A DNA stretch of 64,000 bases from Spodoptera frugiperda (Eukaryota; Arthropoda; Insecta; Lepidoptera; Noctuidae): NCBI RefSeq assembly GCF_023101765.2, contig NC_064238.1, forward strand, positions 7,736,116 through 7,800,115, written 5' to 3'. Made by a program: the position numbers and the translations under genes. Of this stretch, positions 10,701 through 23,100 are shown one piece after another. Each line of letters opens with the position of its first letter. The first letter of the stretch is position 1. The notes under the pieces were generated by a model. The model searched no databases and was not told the origin of the DNA. It was given only the letters and a program-made list of their open reading frames with translations.

Positions 10701-13700
10701 TTATTTGTTCTTCTGTGGTAATATTAAAATATAATTTTTACTTACCAATCCAAGATTCTTCCAACAAATGGTGAGATGAGTGTTACATTGGCCTCAGCAC
10801 AAGCAATAGCTTGGTACAAGGAGAACAGCAATGTCAGGTTGCAGTGAATTCCATGTTTCTTTTCCAATTCCCTGTAAAATAACAAAATAGAGAGATTGAT
10901 TAGTAAATTCTATAATAAAAACACAATAAAAGAAGCAGTGTGTCTTCAGAGTCTGTTTTGGTGTTTCTTTTCAGAGTAATCTAATAGGAGCTCATCGAGT
11001 TTAAGTTTAAAATATTGATGTGTAAAGAGTAATATTTGTAGCCAATTTACACAAATGAATATTATTTCAATACATGACCTGGGTCAATATATATTATATT
11101 TATGTATAACTCTATGCATGTATAGTTTCAATGTAATGTTATGCATTATAAATGCAACTTACAATGTATGTCATGGGGACTGCTTAAGGTCAACAATATT
11201 TATTAAGATAGAAAGCAGATCTTACAACCTTCATTAAAAACTTATTCAAGCAAAATTAGTTCTTATGACCATGACATAAGAATTTGATTTGTCACTGTTG
11301 GACTATAGACCTTTGCTACAAAAAGGTTGTTTGCTATTTGCCACACTTGAAAATGTAATCATCAACCCTGATCACATTTTAAAGGTTCAGTTTTATCAGA
11401 GAGGGTTACTATTCAATCTTTTTCAAATAAGTAGTCCCTTAGGCTTACTTTGTTCCTACAACACCCTCGGAAAATGTAGTGTTTGTAAGAAATGTTTTAC
11501 AATTGTTGTGACTTCATGGAATAGATAAGATAGATCGATAAGAGACAGATTGATAAGATTTTTATTATGATATAACTAATCACCTGGCTGCCTGAATGCC
11601 TTCCCAAGTAGAAGCCAACTTGATGAGAATCCTCTCCTTCTTGATGCCATACTCAGCAAACATGTTGATCAGTTTGATAGCCTTTGAGATACTTGCATCC
11701 TTATCAAACGACAATCTGAAATTCAAGGCATCAGTATGTAAATAAGCTAGTTACTATGCTAATGTATCAGTATTTATGTAATTTTGTCATTTATGTATAG
11801 TCTACACTACACTGTTGGTATCAGTGTTATTTTACTAACAAGCCTATCAAGATTAGATATCAAAACACATAACTATAATTATAATTTCACAGTTTGTGAT
11901 AATGCAGAACTTTGATTACATTTATGGTAGTTCTATAGTTTTTAATAAATGAATGCTATATTCACCTTGCATCTACTTCTACGGACACTCTGCCAGGAAT
12001 GATTTTGAGAATTTCACAGCCAAACAACACACTCAGCATGTCCAGGGTTTCAGCAACTTGTTCCTCCATCGTACTGAAAACAAAAAAATTACAATGCAAT
12101 CAATATTACAGTGAAATAGACAAAACAAATACAATTTAAAATAAAAACTTTTTAATGAGGTGTGATAGACAATTATTTATTTTTTACAGTAAGACCTTGA
12201 ATAAAATTGTAGTATTAGAAACTAACCTGCCAACCTCCTTGGCATATTTGATGGCTTTATCAAGTATGTGCTGGTACTGCTCCATAGCAGCCGCAGACAG
12301 GATCAAGCTAGGGTTGGTGGTAGCATCTGTGGGCTTGTACTCTTTCATAGCTGCAAATATTTAAAGTAAATATTTTATTAACTATATTTATTATGTCTTA
12401 TGAGACATTAAAAATAATTATATTTTACAGCTTACTGAGGTATTAATTATAAAATAAATATTTATTTTCATTATTAAAATTTACAATAAGTTTAGAATAT
12501 ACTTTCTTTAAATAATTTGATTAAGTTTAGTGTAATTTTCTTACAATATTACTTCATAGTACCTAACTGTAATTAGCATGACCTTCAGTAGTGTCTAAGA
12601 ATTTCAATTGCAATCTATATATATAAAAATCAATTGCTGTTCCTTTGTCTCGCTAAAACTCGAGAACGGCTGAACGGATTTATCTTATCTTGGTCTTGAA
12701 TTATTCGTGGAGGTCTAGGGAAGGTTTAAAAGGTGAGAAAATATCAAATAATTGACGGAAAAGCCCTAAAAACAGCCCTTTTCTTTATCCCATACAAACG
12801 TTTTCTAACTAATACGTAGAGTCAATTTGAGCTTTATTGTTATTGGATAAGGTTCATTGTTGGATAAATGCTATTGGATACTAAAAAACAAATGCTATTG
12901 AATAAGTGTGCGTTGGAGACTTGGAGCACAGAATCCCTACTAATATTATAAATGCGAAAGTAACTCTGTCTGTCTGTAATTACGCTTACAAGCCTAAACC
13001 AGTGAACCGATTTTGATGGAATTTAGTACTGAGATAGAATAGACCTTGATAATTTTTATTGCAAAAAAATAGCGGAGAATGGGTAAAAATAGGGGATAAA
13101 TGGTCATATGGAAATTCGTCATTTTAAAAGCTGTAACAGTAAAACTTTGTATTTAGATACTTAATGAGGAACGAAAGAACATGGTCTACTTTTTATTGCA
13201 AAAAAAATAGGGGAGAGTGGGTAAAAATAGGGGATGAATGGTCATATGGAAATTCGTCATTTTTAAAGCTGTAACAGTGAAATTTTGTATTTAGACACTT
13301 AATGAGGAGCGAAAGAACATAGGCTACTTTTTAATAAAAAGGGTAGAAGGCGTAGTATGTTTGATAGAGGAGATTAATGTTTGTTTGAAAATTCATCATT
13401 TTTGTTAATACGTTGCCTGTGGCTTCACTCGCGTTCGATTCTTATTTAAATACACATATACTTATTTAAATCGCCAATATCCCTACTACCATACTAATGT
13501 TATGAATGCGAAAGTAACCCTGTTTGTGTTGAGGTTACGCTTGCACGAATGTTTTTTTTGGAATATAACAACGAAACAATGTATTTTTTTATTGATAGGC
13601 AATATAATATAGGAAATTAAAGGATAATAATATAGATAACCTTGGCTACTTTTCATCATGATTATAAAATGATGAATCGGCGGTCGTGGTTTCAATGGAA

Positions 13701-16114
13701 TACATATCTTTAAAAATGCTAACAGTAACATATTCTCAAGTAATTCACATTTTAGATGACATACGGCAGCATTTTGACCACTAACACCACTACGCGGACG
13801 AAGTCGCGGGCAAAAGCTAGATTCGATAAATTTTCATTTGTAAATGTCAAATATTTGTTGTTTCTAAATTCAAATTCTGTAAATAATGATTGACATTTAT
13901 GCATAAACTATGAAAAGGGTGAATAAACAATTGTCTGTATTTTTTTTAATCTATTGAAAATGTTGCAAAGTGCATTAAGCATTAATAGAAATTCCTCAAA
14001 TATTAATTATACATGCGTTCAGAAATAATGACAAATTATATTATCAACAGTTACGCGTGTGTTCAGAATTTTGTGTAAATTAAAGTTTCTATTCACGTTT
14101 TCGAACAAACGATGCTCTTTCAATATAGTCTATTGGTGTGAATGACATTGACATTCGTATTGCGCGTTTTTTAAAATATGCAAAATTAAATGTATATTTT
14201 TCAATATTTCTGAGAGATTATCTTAATATTTCTTCGAGTTTTAAAGGCTAAGAAGATTTTTATTTGCTAATAAGTGTTTGTTAATCAAGGTAAGTTCACA
14301 TCTTCATTATTGATTTTTAGTAACTTTTGGTGACTACACAATACTACAATTTGGTATACACGGTTATGCAGAAAATGTATGAGAGCTTTTTATTTTCAGT
14401 TGGAATTTCGTTTTTAACAATGCTACCAACCAGACGTACAAGCTTCGGCCGTAGAACTCGAAATACGGCAAGTCAAAGAAATATAAGAGCAAATCAAACT
14501 GATGAGCATCGCGAAGCGCGAAATGAACTTGAACTGAATCGATATCAAGATAGAAATGTTGTGTTTAATCCCCACAAAGCTGCATTCAGTTATAATGTGG
14601 CAATTGATTACAGTTCAGAGCAAATTGTTGCTATTGGACTAATGAACATTTTGTGTCCACATTGGGGTTGAAATTAAAAAATGAAGCCTCTGGATTGTGT
14701 TGCGCCAGCGGCCAAAGCAAATTGACGCCATTGGTACCGCCACCAGAGCCATTACATTCATTGGTTCATTTTTTGACTCATATCCAGCAGTACAATAATT
14801 GCTTTCAAATGACATCATTTGGGGCAACAAAAGTTATACGAGACAATTTTTTGCCTACTTTTAGCAAGTAAGTATGGCAAACGTTTTTTTTTAGTTTTAA
14901 AACCATGTAGCTGGTGTAAAATATGTCGAGTCAGTGATGTGTTTATTTTGTAAACAATAAATTAAATACATAATAATAGTCTATATTCCGAAGACTTAAT
15001 CAGCAACATTTATAACATGTTGTATTTTATAGTGGCATGAGCAAGATGTTCTTGGTAAAGCCTGCTACCTAAAGCTGCCGTGGAAGGCTGTTTAATGTCG
15101 AGGTTAAAAGTAGTTTTAATTTGAAATGATGTAAAGTATTGTGGCAGTATTTTGCGAGCCACATGGTGGGCTATACAATTTGTATACATATTTATATTCT
15201 TGCAGATTCAGGGATTCAAATATATCATCAAACAGGTTCCTTATTGCCAGTGCCTGTTGAAGACTATACATTTTTGCAAATATATTTTATGGACAATTCA
15301 GCAAGAGAAGTCGATCAGCGTTGCGCACACAACAACTCAGTAAAGAGATCCATTGTGATAAACAAGTTCAAACATTTTTCCTTCAACACAATGAATTAGT
15401 TGCATTAGACCGATGCATTAGACATTCACAAATGCATTAGACCGCATGCCATCAGATAACCACAAAATTGTCATCAGAGCCGATAAGGCGCCTGCAGGAC
15501 AGTGAAATGATTGAATCCTATGAAATAAACACTATTATGAAAATATATTTTGTTTTTTTTTAAATTAGTAAAGTCCTTTTCAGGTATAGTGAGATCAGGA
15601 AATTATGGATTTATTTTTATATGGAGGATATTTATAGATTCCAATTCAAATTGAATAGGGACTCATACATAACTCAGCTATACAAAATAAAGTAGAGCAT
15701 CATTGCTACGCGAAAGCGGTACGAAGTTCGCTGGGTCAGCTAGTACTCTTTATAAGTGTTTTAAATACTTATAAATTATACATTTAATTAAAGCCTATCT
15801 TAAATATTTGATCTAAATAGTTTTAAAATTAAGGAACTAACAAAGTAACATCTGGTATAACCAGTTTTTTAGATACTTCATCAGTTTCAGAATGTGATTC
15901 AAGTTCAATGACTTTCATCAAAGACATAACTATAATACAGTTTACCGCCTAAAAAACAAAAGGAATATCAAGGAGTTTATATAGATATCAAATTTACTTT
16001 ATAATACTATTTCTAACCTTCAAAATCGCCGGTATCGGCCACCACCGTGCAGTATTGCTTTAATTGTTCCAGGACACTCATTTTCGTACGTTTCGCTTGG
16101 GGTTCACCGCTCAT
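7757..16114 (-). CDS. Taldo: Transaldolase
   Basis: Seven coding exons: 16018-16114, 12227-12350, 11966-12073, 11584-11715, 10746-10871, 10344-10569 and 7757-7942. They total 999 bp (332 residues), the normal eukaryotic transaldolase length. The enzyme moves a dihydroxyacetone unit between sugar phosphates in the non-oxidative pentose phosphate pathway in the cytosol. Key motifs are visible. VVADTGDF carries Asp27, DATTNPSLIL lies near residue 41, and ILIKLASTWEGI carries the Schiff-base lysine at residue 142, the same number as in human TALDO1. GASFRNTGEI and the C-terminal tail ending LLAKK follow. The start at 16114 gives MSGEPQAKRTK. Introns 1 and 6 are greatly expanded by transposons (Helitron and Tc1), while the other introns are short. 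The gene is divergent from Hsc70Cb, with 1,060 bp between start codons. Confidence 0.96.
8095..8230 (+). repeat. Possible diverged tRNA-like repeat
   Basis: In the last transaldolase intron, the sequence TTGGTAGAGTGGTATCAAGC followed about 40 bases later by GGGTTTGGTCC loosely resembles Pol III A and B boxes. The match is weak and no tail or target duplication was found. It may be an old SINE or chance. Confidence 0.2.
8455..10080 (-). mobile_element. Tc1/mariner transposon with IR/DR ends
   Basis: This is a full-length 1,626-bp element flanked by TA on both sides (8453-8454 and 10081-10082). Its terminal inverted repeats match for 27 bp, starting CAGTGCCCTCCAAAAGTTAG. A second internal copy of the core CAAAAGTTAGTTGAAAT lies about 195 bp in from each end (8649-8666 and, inverted with one mismatch, 9870-9886). 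This gives the IR/DR arrangement known from Sleeping Beauty-type Tc1 elements. It encodes one transposase on the minus strand. It sits in intron 6 of transaldolase, in the same orientation as that gene. Confidence 0.96.
8715..9739 (-). pseudogene. Tc1-family transposase with one frameshift
   Basis: The protein begins MAPRRKLTVEERIKIVYEYE (ATG at 9739; an in-frame ATG at 9760 would add seven residues). The N-terminal half has the helix-turn-helix pair and a GRPR-like linker (RPRSGRPRATTS). The catalytic DDE residues are present: FSDESKFELFG, FQQDNDPKHTA, and SPDLNPIEHLWDELDRRI in the second frame. At about 8965-8985 the frame breaks. The upstream frame runs into unrelated residues, while the downstream frame (8715-8951) resumes with LLEWPSMSPDLNPIEHLW. 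This is consistent with loss of a single base just after the second catalytic Asp. Apart from that lesion no stop is seen, so the copy is young but inactive. Confidence 0.93.
12617..13820 (+). mobile_element. Non-autonomous Helitron-like repeats (composite)
   Basis: Three abutting segments in transaldolase intron 1. The first (12617-12790) has the common lepidopteran start TATATATAAAAATCAATTGC followed by CTCGCTAAAACTCGAGAACG. The second (12935-13440) and third (13476-13820) both begin like CCCTACTAATATTATAAATG and GCGAAAGTAAC. The third ends with a short hairpin (CGCGGAC, loop GAA, GTCGCG) and then GGCAAAAGCTAG, the Helitron pattern of a 3' hairpin followed within about 12 bases by CTRR. A tandem duplication of 137 bp lies inside the second segment (13054-13190 and 13191-13328). 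There is no coding capacity. Confidence 0.7.
14143..15733 (+). mobile_element. Decayed Helitron with Rep N-terminal coding remains
   Basis: A candidate 5' non-coding exon ends at 14289 with donor GTAAGT, and an acceptor lies at 14399. ATG 14420 opens MLPTRRTSFGRRTRNTASQR, the lepidopteran Helitron Rep/helicase N-terminal style. The frame shifts near 14655 into LKLKNEASGLCCASGQSKLT and then FLTHIQQYNNCFQMTSFGAT. After a further AT-rich gap (14872-15200) it resumes with TGSLLPVPVEDYTFLQIYFM (about 15233-15292) and DNSAREVDQRCAHNN, then falls apart around RADKAPAG (15479-15500). The Rep catalytic core and helicase are missing. The element appears to end at 15708-15732 with GTTCGCTGGGTCAGCTAG followed by T, preceded by a CGC/GCG hairpin. 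It lies in transaldolase intron 1 on the opposite strand. Confidence 0.8.
14420..15500 (+). pseudogene. Helitron Rep/helicase N-terminal region, broken
   Basis: Open pieces at 14420-14671, 14653-14871 and about 15201-15399 belong to one ancestral protein by order and motif, but they lie in different frames. A donor-like AAGTAAGT at 14868 and an acceptor-like TTCTTGCAG at 15198-15206 bracket the middle gap. The phases across that join do not match, so either the intron is diverged or a further base has been lost. Nothing after residue-equivalent RADKAPAG is recognisable. Confidence 0.75.
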
Positions 16115-16548
16115 ACTGGTTACAAGACTTCGGTTCAACCTGAAAGTATTGTTACAATCACTTGGTGATAATTATTTAGAGCGTGAACACAATTCGCTCA
16201 ATACGAATGAAAACGTCATGCAACAGCGAAGTACGAACGGCTGAAGGTGACCTCCTCGGCGTCAAGTTATAAAAAGTTACTTGCTTTGAGTCGAGTAGTC
16301 AAGTCACGCTTTACGAATGATAACCTATGACTTATTATTTTTGTAATAAAAAATCAATTCTATGTTTGTTCACAATCAGCGTAATAAATGTACCTTTAGA
16401 AGAAACAAGTATAATCGAATTATTAGATAAGAGAGCTATTGTTTTGTTCAAAAGGAAATAAAGGAATGCCAAATCAAATTACTAATCAAACACATTCGCA
16501 TTTACCACTTCTATAGACTTTTAAATCTTTGCCCCCATCTAGCCTCGA

Positions 16549-16586
16549 TGTCAAATGTCAAACAGTGACAACTTTTGTCAATGTCA
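16549..16586. promoter_or_regulatory. TGTCA/TGACA cluster between transaldolase and Hsc70Cb
   Basis: Five copies of TGTCA or TGACA start at 16549, 16556, 16566, 16576 and 16582, followed by a CGTCA at 16593. The cluster lies 435 bp upstream of the transaldolase ATG and about 590 bp upstream of the Hsc70Cb ATG. Similar clusters occur upstream of the other housekeeping genes in the window. Confidence 0.5.
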
Positions 16587-16994
16587 AACCGACGTCAAAA
16601 ATAAAGCGTCCCATAGATGAGAATCCCATAGAAGAAATCTTAAAATCGATTTTAATATGCTACAAAGCAACAACCTCAATCAACATCCACAATTTTATTT
16701 ATATTTATTTACAGTTACAATAGTCGAAGCTAAATCTTCAGAAAACTAGTTTAATCAACCAGCTAGATCATTGTACAAAAAGTCCTTACAAAAAACAACT
16801 CGGTTTTCCAGAGAATCCTTTACAAGAATGCTGAAAATTACAGATTACTTTGATATTTGAAAATATCGAATGTCGATGAATTAAGCAGAATTTGAAATAC
16901 TATTATTCTGAGAAAAAATGTAGTCGATTTTATACAAGAGAAGTGGTAATCGACTAGATTCTTTCAACTGCAAGTCGCAACACTATTGGACACA

Positions 16995-17009
16995 CTTCTA
17001 GAAAATTCG
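16995..17009. promoter_or_regulatory. Heat-shock element upstream of Hsc70Cb
   Basis: The sequence cTTCtaGAAaaTTCg is a perfect three-unit heat-shock factor site (alternating TTC/GAA at 5-bp spacing), 166 bp upstream of the Hsc70Cb ATG. A degenerate second site (TTCcaGAGaaTCC) lies near 16806-16818. HSF control of Hsp110-type genes is established in other animals; here it is inferred from the motif. Confidence 0.75.
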
Positions 17010-17174
17010 GGTACGAGCACGAATGAAGGAACTACTATGCGGCAATAAACCGGCGTTTATACGTTAGATTGATCGATTGTAGAATTCAGCAACGTGTTTC
17101 TCTCTTCGTGTTATTCGGAAGATAAGCAAGATTTAATTGTTCTTGTAATAAATTGAGACAAATTTTAGTTAACG

Positions 17175-20100
17175 ATGGCTGCTATGTCCGTCATTGGTAT
17201 TGATTTCGGTAACGAATCATGTTATATCGCTGTGGCTAAAGCAGGTGGTATTGAGACAATAGCCAACGATTACAGTCTCCGCGGTACTCCGTAAGTACAA
17301 AACATTGTTATTTTTGTTACTTTTTATATATTAAAAATGTGTGATAGTTCTTTCTGTCATCATGGTTCGTCCATTGACAAATCATTAGAACCTCGCTAAC
17401 ATCTGATTAAATTATCTGCTTGTCATGTTCAGACCTTATAAGAAATGCTTATTTCTTTGATCCTATATGATTACTATACTATAAATAAGGCCTACCAAGC
17501 AGAATATTCATAAAAAGTCATTATTTACTTAGTTCACAAATTTTATAGAGCATTAATCATATTTTCAATGTCCTTGTTAAATTTTGATGTTTCATTGTAG
17601 GTTAGTCATACTTTTTCTATAATTTGACTCGAATTATTGAACATTTTTACCAAAAACTTCGACAAATTGTAACATAAGTTGGATAATGTGGATATTTTAT
17701 GATAATAACCATAATTTACTACATTATTGAGTAACAAAAAAGTATTGATCAAGTTAATATGATTAGTATCCTCGAGGCAATAATGTATTGGACAATACAT
17801 TATTAATATCATTATATCTCACTAAAAAGGTTGGCTACAAATTCTAACACATTGCTGTAATGACCTCATTTTAAAACATTGAAGATTTTCCTTCTACAAA
17901 TTAGTATTATTCAAATAAGAATATAATTAGAATACACATTAAATGTACTCTAATATTCTTTATGTAATTAGAAATCTATAGAAACAGATATATTTTATAA
18001 CTTATTAAATTAAGTTAAAAAATAAACACATGTTGTCAAAGCTACTATTAATTAATGAATTACAAAAGTAAGCAACAATATTCAAACATGTGATTTACAA
18101 CATAGCTGGTAATTTCTAGAAAGCCCCTATCCTAAAGTATGAAAATATAGTATAATGCATACTTTTTCCTCTTTTCAAAATTCATAAATATTCAATTAGT
18201 TTCTATGACAAGAATCCATTAAGTAGCTCTATTGCCTTTAAAATGTTATAGTATCATTCATGATAGGTTTATAGTGCTTAGTAAGTAATAAATTGCTTGG
18301 TTTTAGAGCAATAATTTGAATTAAATTATGTAACTGAAACAGGACAAAAGTATTTGATTTACAATTATTTGTTCACTATAAAGTTACTATTATATCAGTT
18401 AAGTATGTAAAAATTTTGTTTTGTCGAATATTCACATATTTACAAAATAGAACAGCATTATTATTTAAGTAGGCATATTTTAAAATGTTGTGTACAACTG
18501 TCCTTATTCTATTTACAGATCATGTGTTGCGTTTTCACCGAAAAATCGAATATTGGGAGTGGCTGCAAAGAACCAAATGGTCACAAATATGAAAAACACT
18601 GTATTTGGCTTCAAGAGGCTGTTAGGTAGAAAATTCTCTGATCCATATGTTCAAAAAGAACTGAAACATTTCCCCTTCAAGGTTGAACAAAGACAGGATG
18701 ATGGGATCGGCATTAGAGTCAACTATCTGGGCGAAGACAATGTCTTTTCTCCTGAACAGGTAAATAGTTCGTATTCTCTAGCCCTAATCATAAATATGTA
18801 TGTTGACCATCCTTGACATAGGGCAATGTGTTTGTTCCTTATCAAATTGTTATCATGTGACTCCTATTTTGCTTCACAGAACTATTGCATTAGTTTCGTC
18901 ACATATTATAATGACTGTACTTATGTTTTTTTGTCTTTGCAGATAACAGCTATGCTCCTCACAAAACTGAAAGAAAGTGCAACCATAGCATTACAGACAC
19001 CCATTAATGATTGTGTCATATCTGTACCGAGCTACTTCACAAACGCTGAAAGAAATGCTTTGTTGGACGCTGCCAATATTGCAGGTACTATATAACTACA
19101 TACTATAAATAAAAGAAATTTTAATTGTGGAATTCAATTTAAACAGATTCTTATCAGCAAACTATAAACCACATAGTATCTGTGGCTTCATAGATAACTA
19201 ATTTACGTTATGTATTTTTCCAGGATTGAATGTATTACGCCTTATGAATGAGACTACTGCCACTGCTTTGGCTTATGGTATTTATAAACAAGATTTACCT
19301 GCTCCTGAGGAAAAGCCCAAAAATGTAGTATTTGTTGACTTTGGTCACAGTTCACTTCAGGTAAGTTATTAGACGGTGATAAAGTTTATACGTACAGTAA
19401 CAAGAAGTATGATCTAAACTCTAATAACTCTGATATCTTGTCTTTAGGTATCTGCATGTGCATTCAACAAGGGTAAGCTGCGTGTTCTGGCTACATCGAC
19501 TGATGCTCAATGTGGTGGAAGAGACATTGACATGGCCCTGGCTGACTATTTCTGTCAGGACTTCATTAGTCGATTAAAGCTGGATGCTAGGAAAAACCAA
19601 AGGTACTGTTTCCTATTCAACACATTAAGAATTTTTATTGAGAATATTTTTACAGAATTGATTGGTAATTCATCATTCTTTAAATTAACAGGGCTTTCCT
19701 TCGGCTGTTGCAAGAAGTTGAAAAACTGAAGAAGCAGATGTCTGCAAACAGCACTCGCCTTCCCATCAACATTGAGTGCTTCATGGAAGAGCGCGACGTT
19801 TCCAGCGAGATGCAGCGCTCACAGATGGAACAAATCTGTGCTGAGACCTTCACACGCATTGAAAGAACTATGAGGGCTGTACTACACAATTCCAGTAAGT
19901 AATTTATTAAATTAATCCTATTTCATTACCTCACAATGTTATTGATACATACTTCAGACCATTGTCTTTAATTTAGATGGGATCTAATTGTTTATCAACA
20001 ATGTTTTCAGAGTTGAGACCCGAAGACATTCACTCTGTAGAGATTGTTGGAGGATCCACCAGAATCCCAGCTGTCAAGAACTTGATTGAACAAGTGTTTA

Positions 20101-23100
20101 ACAAGCATGCCTCAACCACACTGAACCAGGTAACATACCCACTTTTTTGAAACGAAATGTATTAATGTCATTCTTTAACCGTTAACAACTTACATTGACA
20201 AAAAGTACTCTATAGTTTAATTTTGCAGTCTGTATAAATGTGTATGGTAAATTCTAGGATGAAGCAGTGTCCCGTGGTTGTGCGCTGCAGTGTGCTATGT
20301 TGAGCCCGGCTGTGCGCGTGCGTGAGTTCAGCGTCACTGACGTCCAGCCTTACGCCGTACGCCTCGCCTGGGATGCCACCAAGGGAGAGGATGGAGACAT
20401 GGAGGTTAGTCATCTATAAACTATTCATTAAAATAGAGAGGACTTTTGTTTCTTAATTAATAGCAAACTGAGTTTTTTGATCTATCATTATGCATGTAAT
20501 TTATAGAAAGTAGATAATAGTAGTAAAACTTACACTAATGAAAAAAAATATATATTTAAAAGGTTTATATGAAAAGTTCCTATATAGTAGTTGTATAATA
20601 ACCTGTCCACCTAATTGTGGATCAAGCAATACATACAAAAATATCAACAATGCCAAGGACATTGGTATGTTATTTCAATGTCATTGAAATTAATTTGGTA
20701 TAATGGTTATTGTTACCATGACAACTTGTGTTTGTATACTGGAAAATTATTATTATTGCTACTAATACTCATGTTATAAATAAATATAATGACTGTTTTG
20801 ACACATAAAAGTGTAATAAGGTGGTTCAAGTGAAAGTTGAAGTTAGTGAATTAGAACTGAATTACTTTTAGTTTTGTTTGTTGTTTTGTACTAACAAAGT
20901 CTTTACGTAATTTCAGGTGTTCTCAGCTTTCCACGCTGCGCCATTCTCAAAGATGCTGACTTTCTACAGAAAAGAGCCATTCTCTGTGAGTGCTTATTAT
21001 TCGGACCAGGTGCCTTATCCAGACACTTTTATTGGTAAGTTTCCTATATATATATATTGACTTGTTGCCAGTAGTAATTCTTACAAGTTAAACTAGTAAA
21101 GTTTGATTGTATGCTTGGAGTTAGCACCTCGTTTGTACCAACCTCTTTAGATAGATTAGAATCTTGATTGTAAACTATTACAGGTCAGTGGCACATCAGA
21201 GATGTTCAGCCAACAGCTGAGGGAGAGTCACAGAAAGTAAAACTCAAAGTGAGAGTGAACATTCATGGCATCATAACAGTCGCCTCTGCATCCCTCGTGG
21301 AAAAGAAACAAGATGCTGCTCAAAATGAAAATATAGAGATGGAGAATTCAAATGAAAATTCTCAAGGACAAGATGCTGCTATGGATACCAATGGTGCGAG
21401 CCAAGATCAGCAACAAAATGGCCCCGAAAACCAAGAGGTGAGAGACGACGAAATGAAGGGGGAGCCTCAACAAAAACAGTCGTGGACACAGAAAGTAGGA
21501 CAGTGGTTCAGCGGGGTACGTGTCGGTAGCGCGTGTGGCCAGTCCCGTGTTGTTTGTTGCCCGCCGTCTCTTCGTAACGCTTGTTTTATATATTCTAAGT
21601 ATTCTAACATGTATTTTAATCATCTAAGTCCTCCATTTTGCAACCTTTTGGCAGCAGACATCACAAAGTTTTGTTTCGTCCCCACCCTCATTTTGAGGTC
21701 CATTTGCACAAATTTCTTGTTTTACGAGGCTGAATGTCGCCTCTACAGTTTCTTCTTGTTTTTATTCTTTTAAACTTTTTCTCTGTGTCCACGCATGTTT
21801 TTGTCAAGCTTGAAGTTGATTCTTTCGTTTTCCCATTTTTCGTTCTGCAGAAACCCTGGACTGTGAAGGACTTACGAAGTTTGAGTTATTTTTATTATTA
21901 TATTACGTAAATACGTAGAACATTTTAATTATTATGAAATAAATGCAAATGGGTCACCTCACTGCTTGGGGCACAAACAAGTGCACATTTAAATTTACAA
22001 GTCGGTTTTAGCCAAGCAGTGGTGGTAGTGGGGAGTGGTATTTAATTTATTAGATTTGAACCTGTGGCGCTTATTTCCAGGAAAATGCTGATGATAAAAA
22101 GGATAAATCCAAGGACAAGACCAAGAAGGTTCTCGTTAAAACCATTGAACTACCAATTGATGCTCAGACACATGGACTTGCCAAACATGATCTTAACTCA
22201 TATGTTGAGCAAGAGGTAATTACAAAATAAAATCTTTTTTATACATTTTTACTTACATTTGTGGGTTTATGTATTTGCTAAACAATTTGCATTTTTACAG
22301 GGAAAAATGCAAGCTCAAGATAGACAGGAAAAAGAACGTGCTGACGCTCGCAATGCTTTGGAAGAATACGTGTATGAATTGCGTGGTAAACTGTCTGAAG
22401 GAGAAGCTCTCCACGACTTCATCGCGGAAGATAATCGCAATCGTCTTGTCAACCAGTTGGACGCTCTCGAACAATGGCTGTATGACGAAGGTGAAGACCA
22501 ACACAGACAGGTAAGATTTAAAAAAAACAAACATTTTTCAACTCCTTTTTCGTCCATCAAAAGGCATCTAGCATCCTTGACAGGAGGATCGCATTAAATC
22601 ATTTACAATTATAGTTTTATAGGATGCGGTTTCCCATTTCTCGACATCTGGTCTCAGTTTTAGAACTTACCTGATTTAGTTATTTAAGAGATCGATGTGT
22701 AAAAGAGTTACATTGTGACCTATTTGCAAAAATAATTATCATTTATCCACATATTAACTGTGCGTATTTTATACATTCGAATAATATAAAAATACTAAAT
22801 ACTTGTTTTCTTCCAGGTATATAGCGATAAACTAGCGGAGTTGAGAACAGAAGGCGAACCCATTAAGCAGCGACGTTTGGAGTACGAACTCCGCCCTGGA
22901 GCATTAGATGATTTTTCAAGAGCAATCCAATTAGCCAACAAAGCTGTTGATTTGTACAAGTATGTTTGTTTTCACTTAATCAACATAATTGTTTTATAGG
23001 AATTTGTAAAACATTTCTCAAATGCAATTTATTTGTTTCAGAGCTGGCGACGTTAAGTACGCTCACTTGGCTGATGTTGACGTTCAGAAAGTGGCAGAGG

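Noticed and set aside
11055..11528. Plus-strand open frames inside transaldolase introns
   Set aside because: They are AT-rich, lie antisense in introns and have no family resemblance.
21249..21773. Hsc70Cb exon 10 extended to the stop at 21773 as the main transcript
   Set aside because: The extension beyond 21515 is unlike the family, a good donor is present, and the next exon at 22081 continues the conserved protein in phase.
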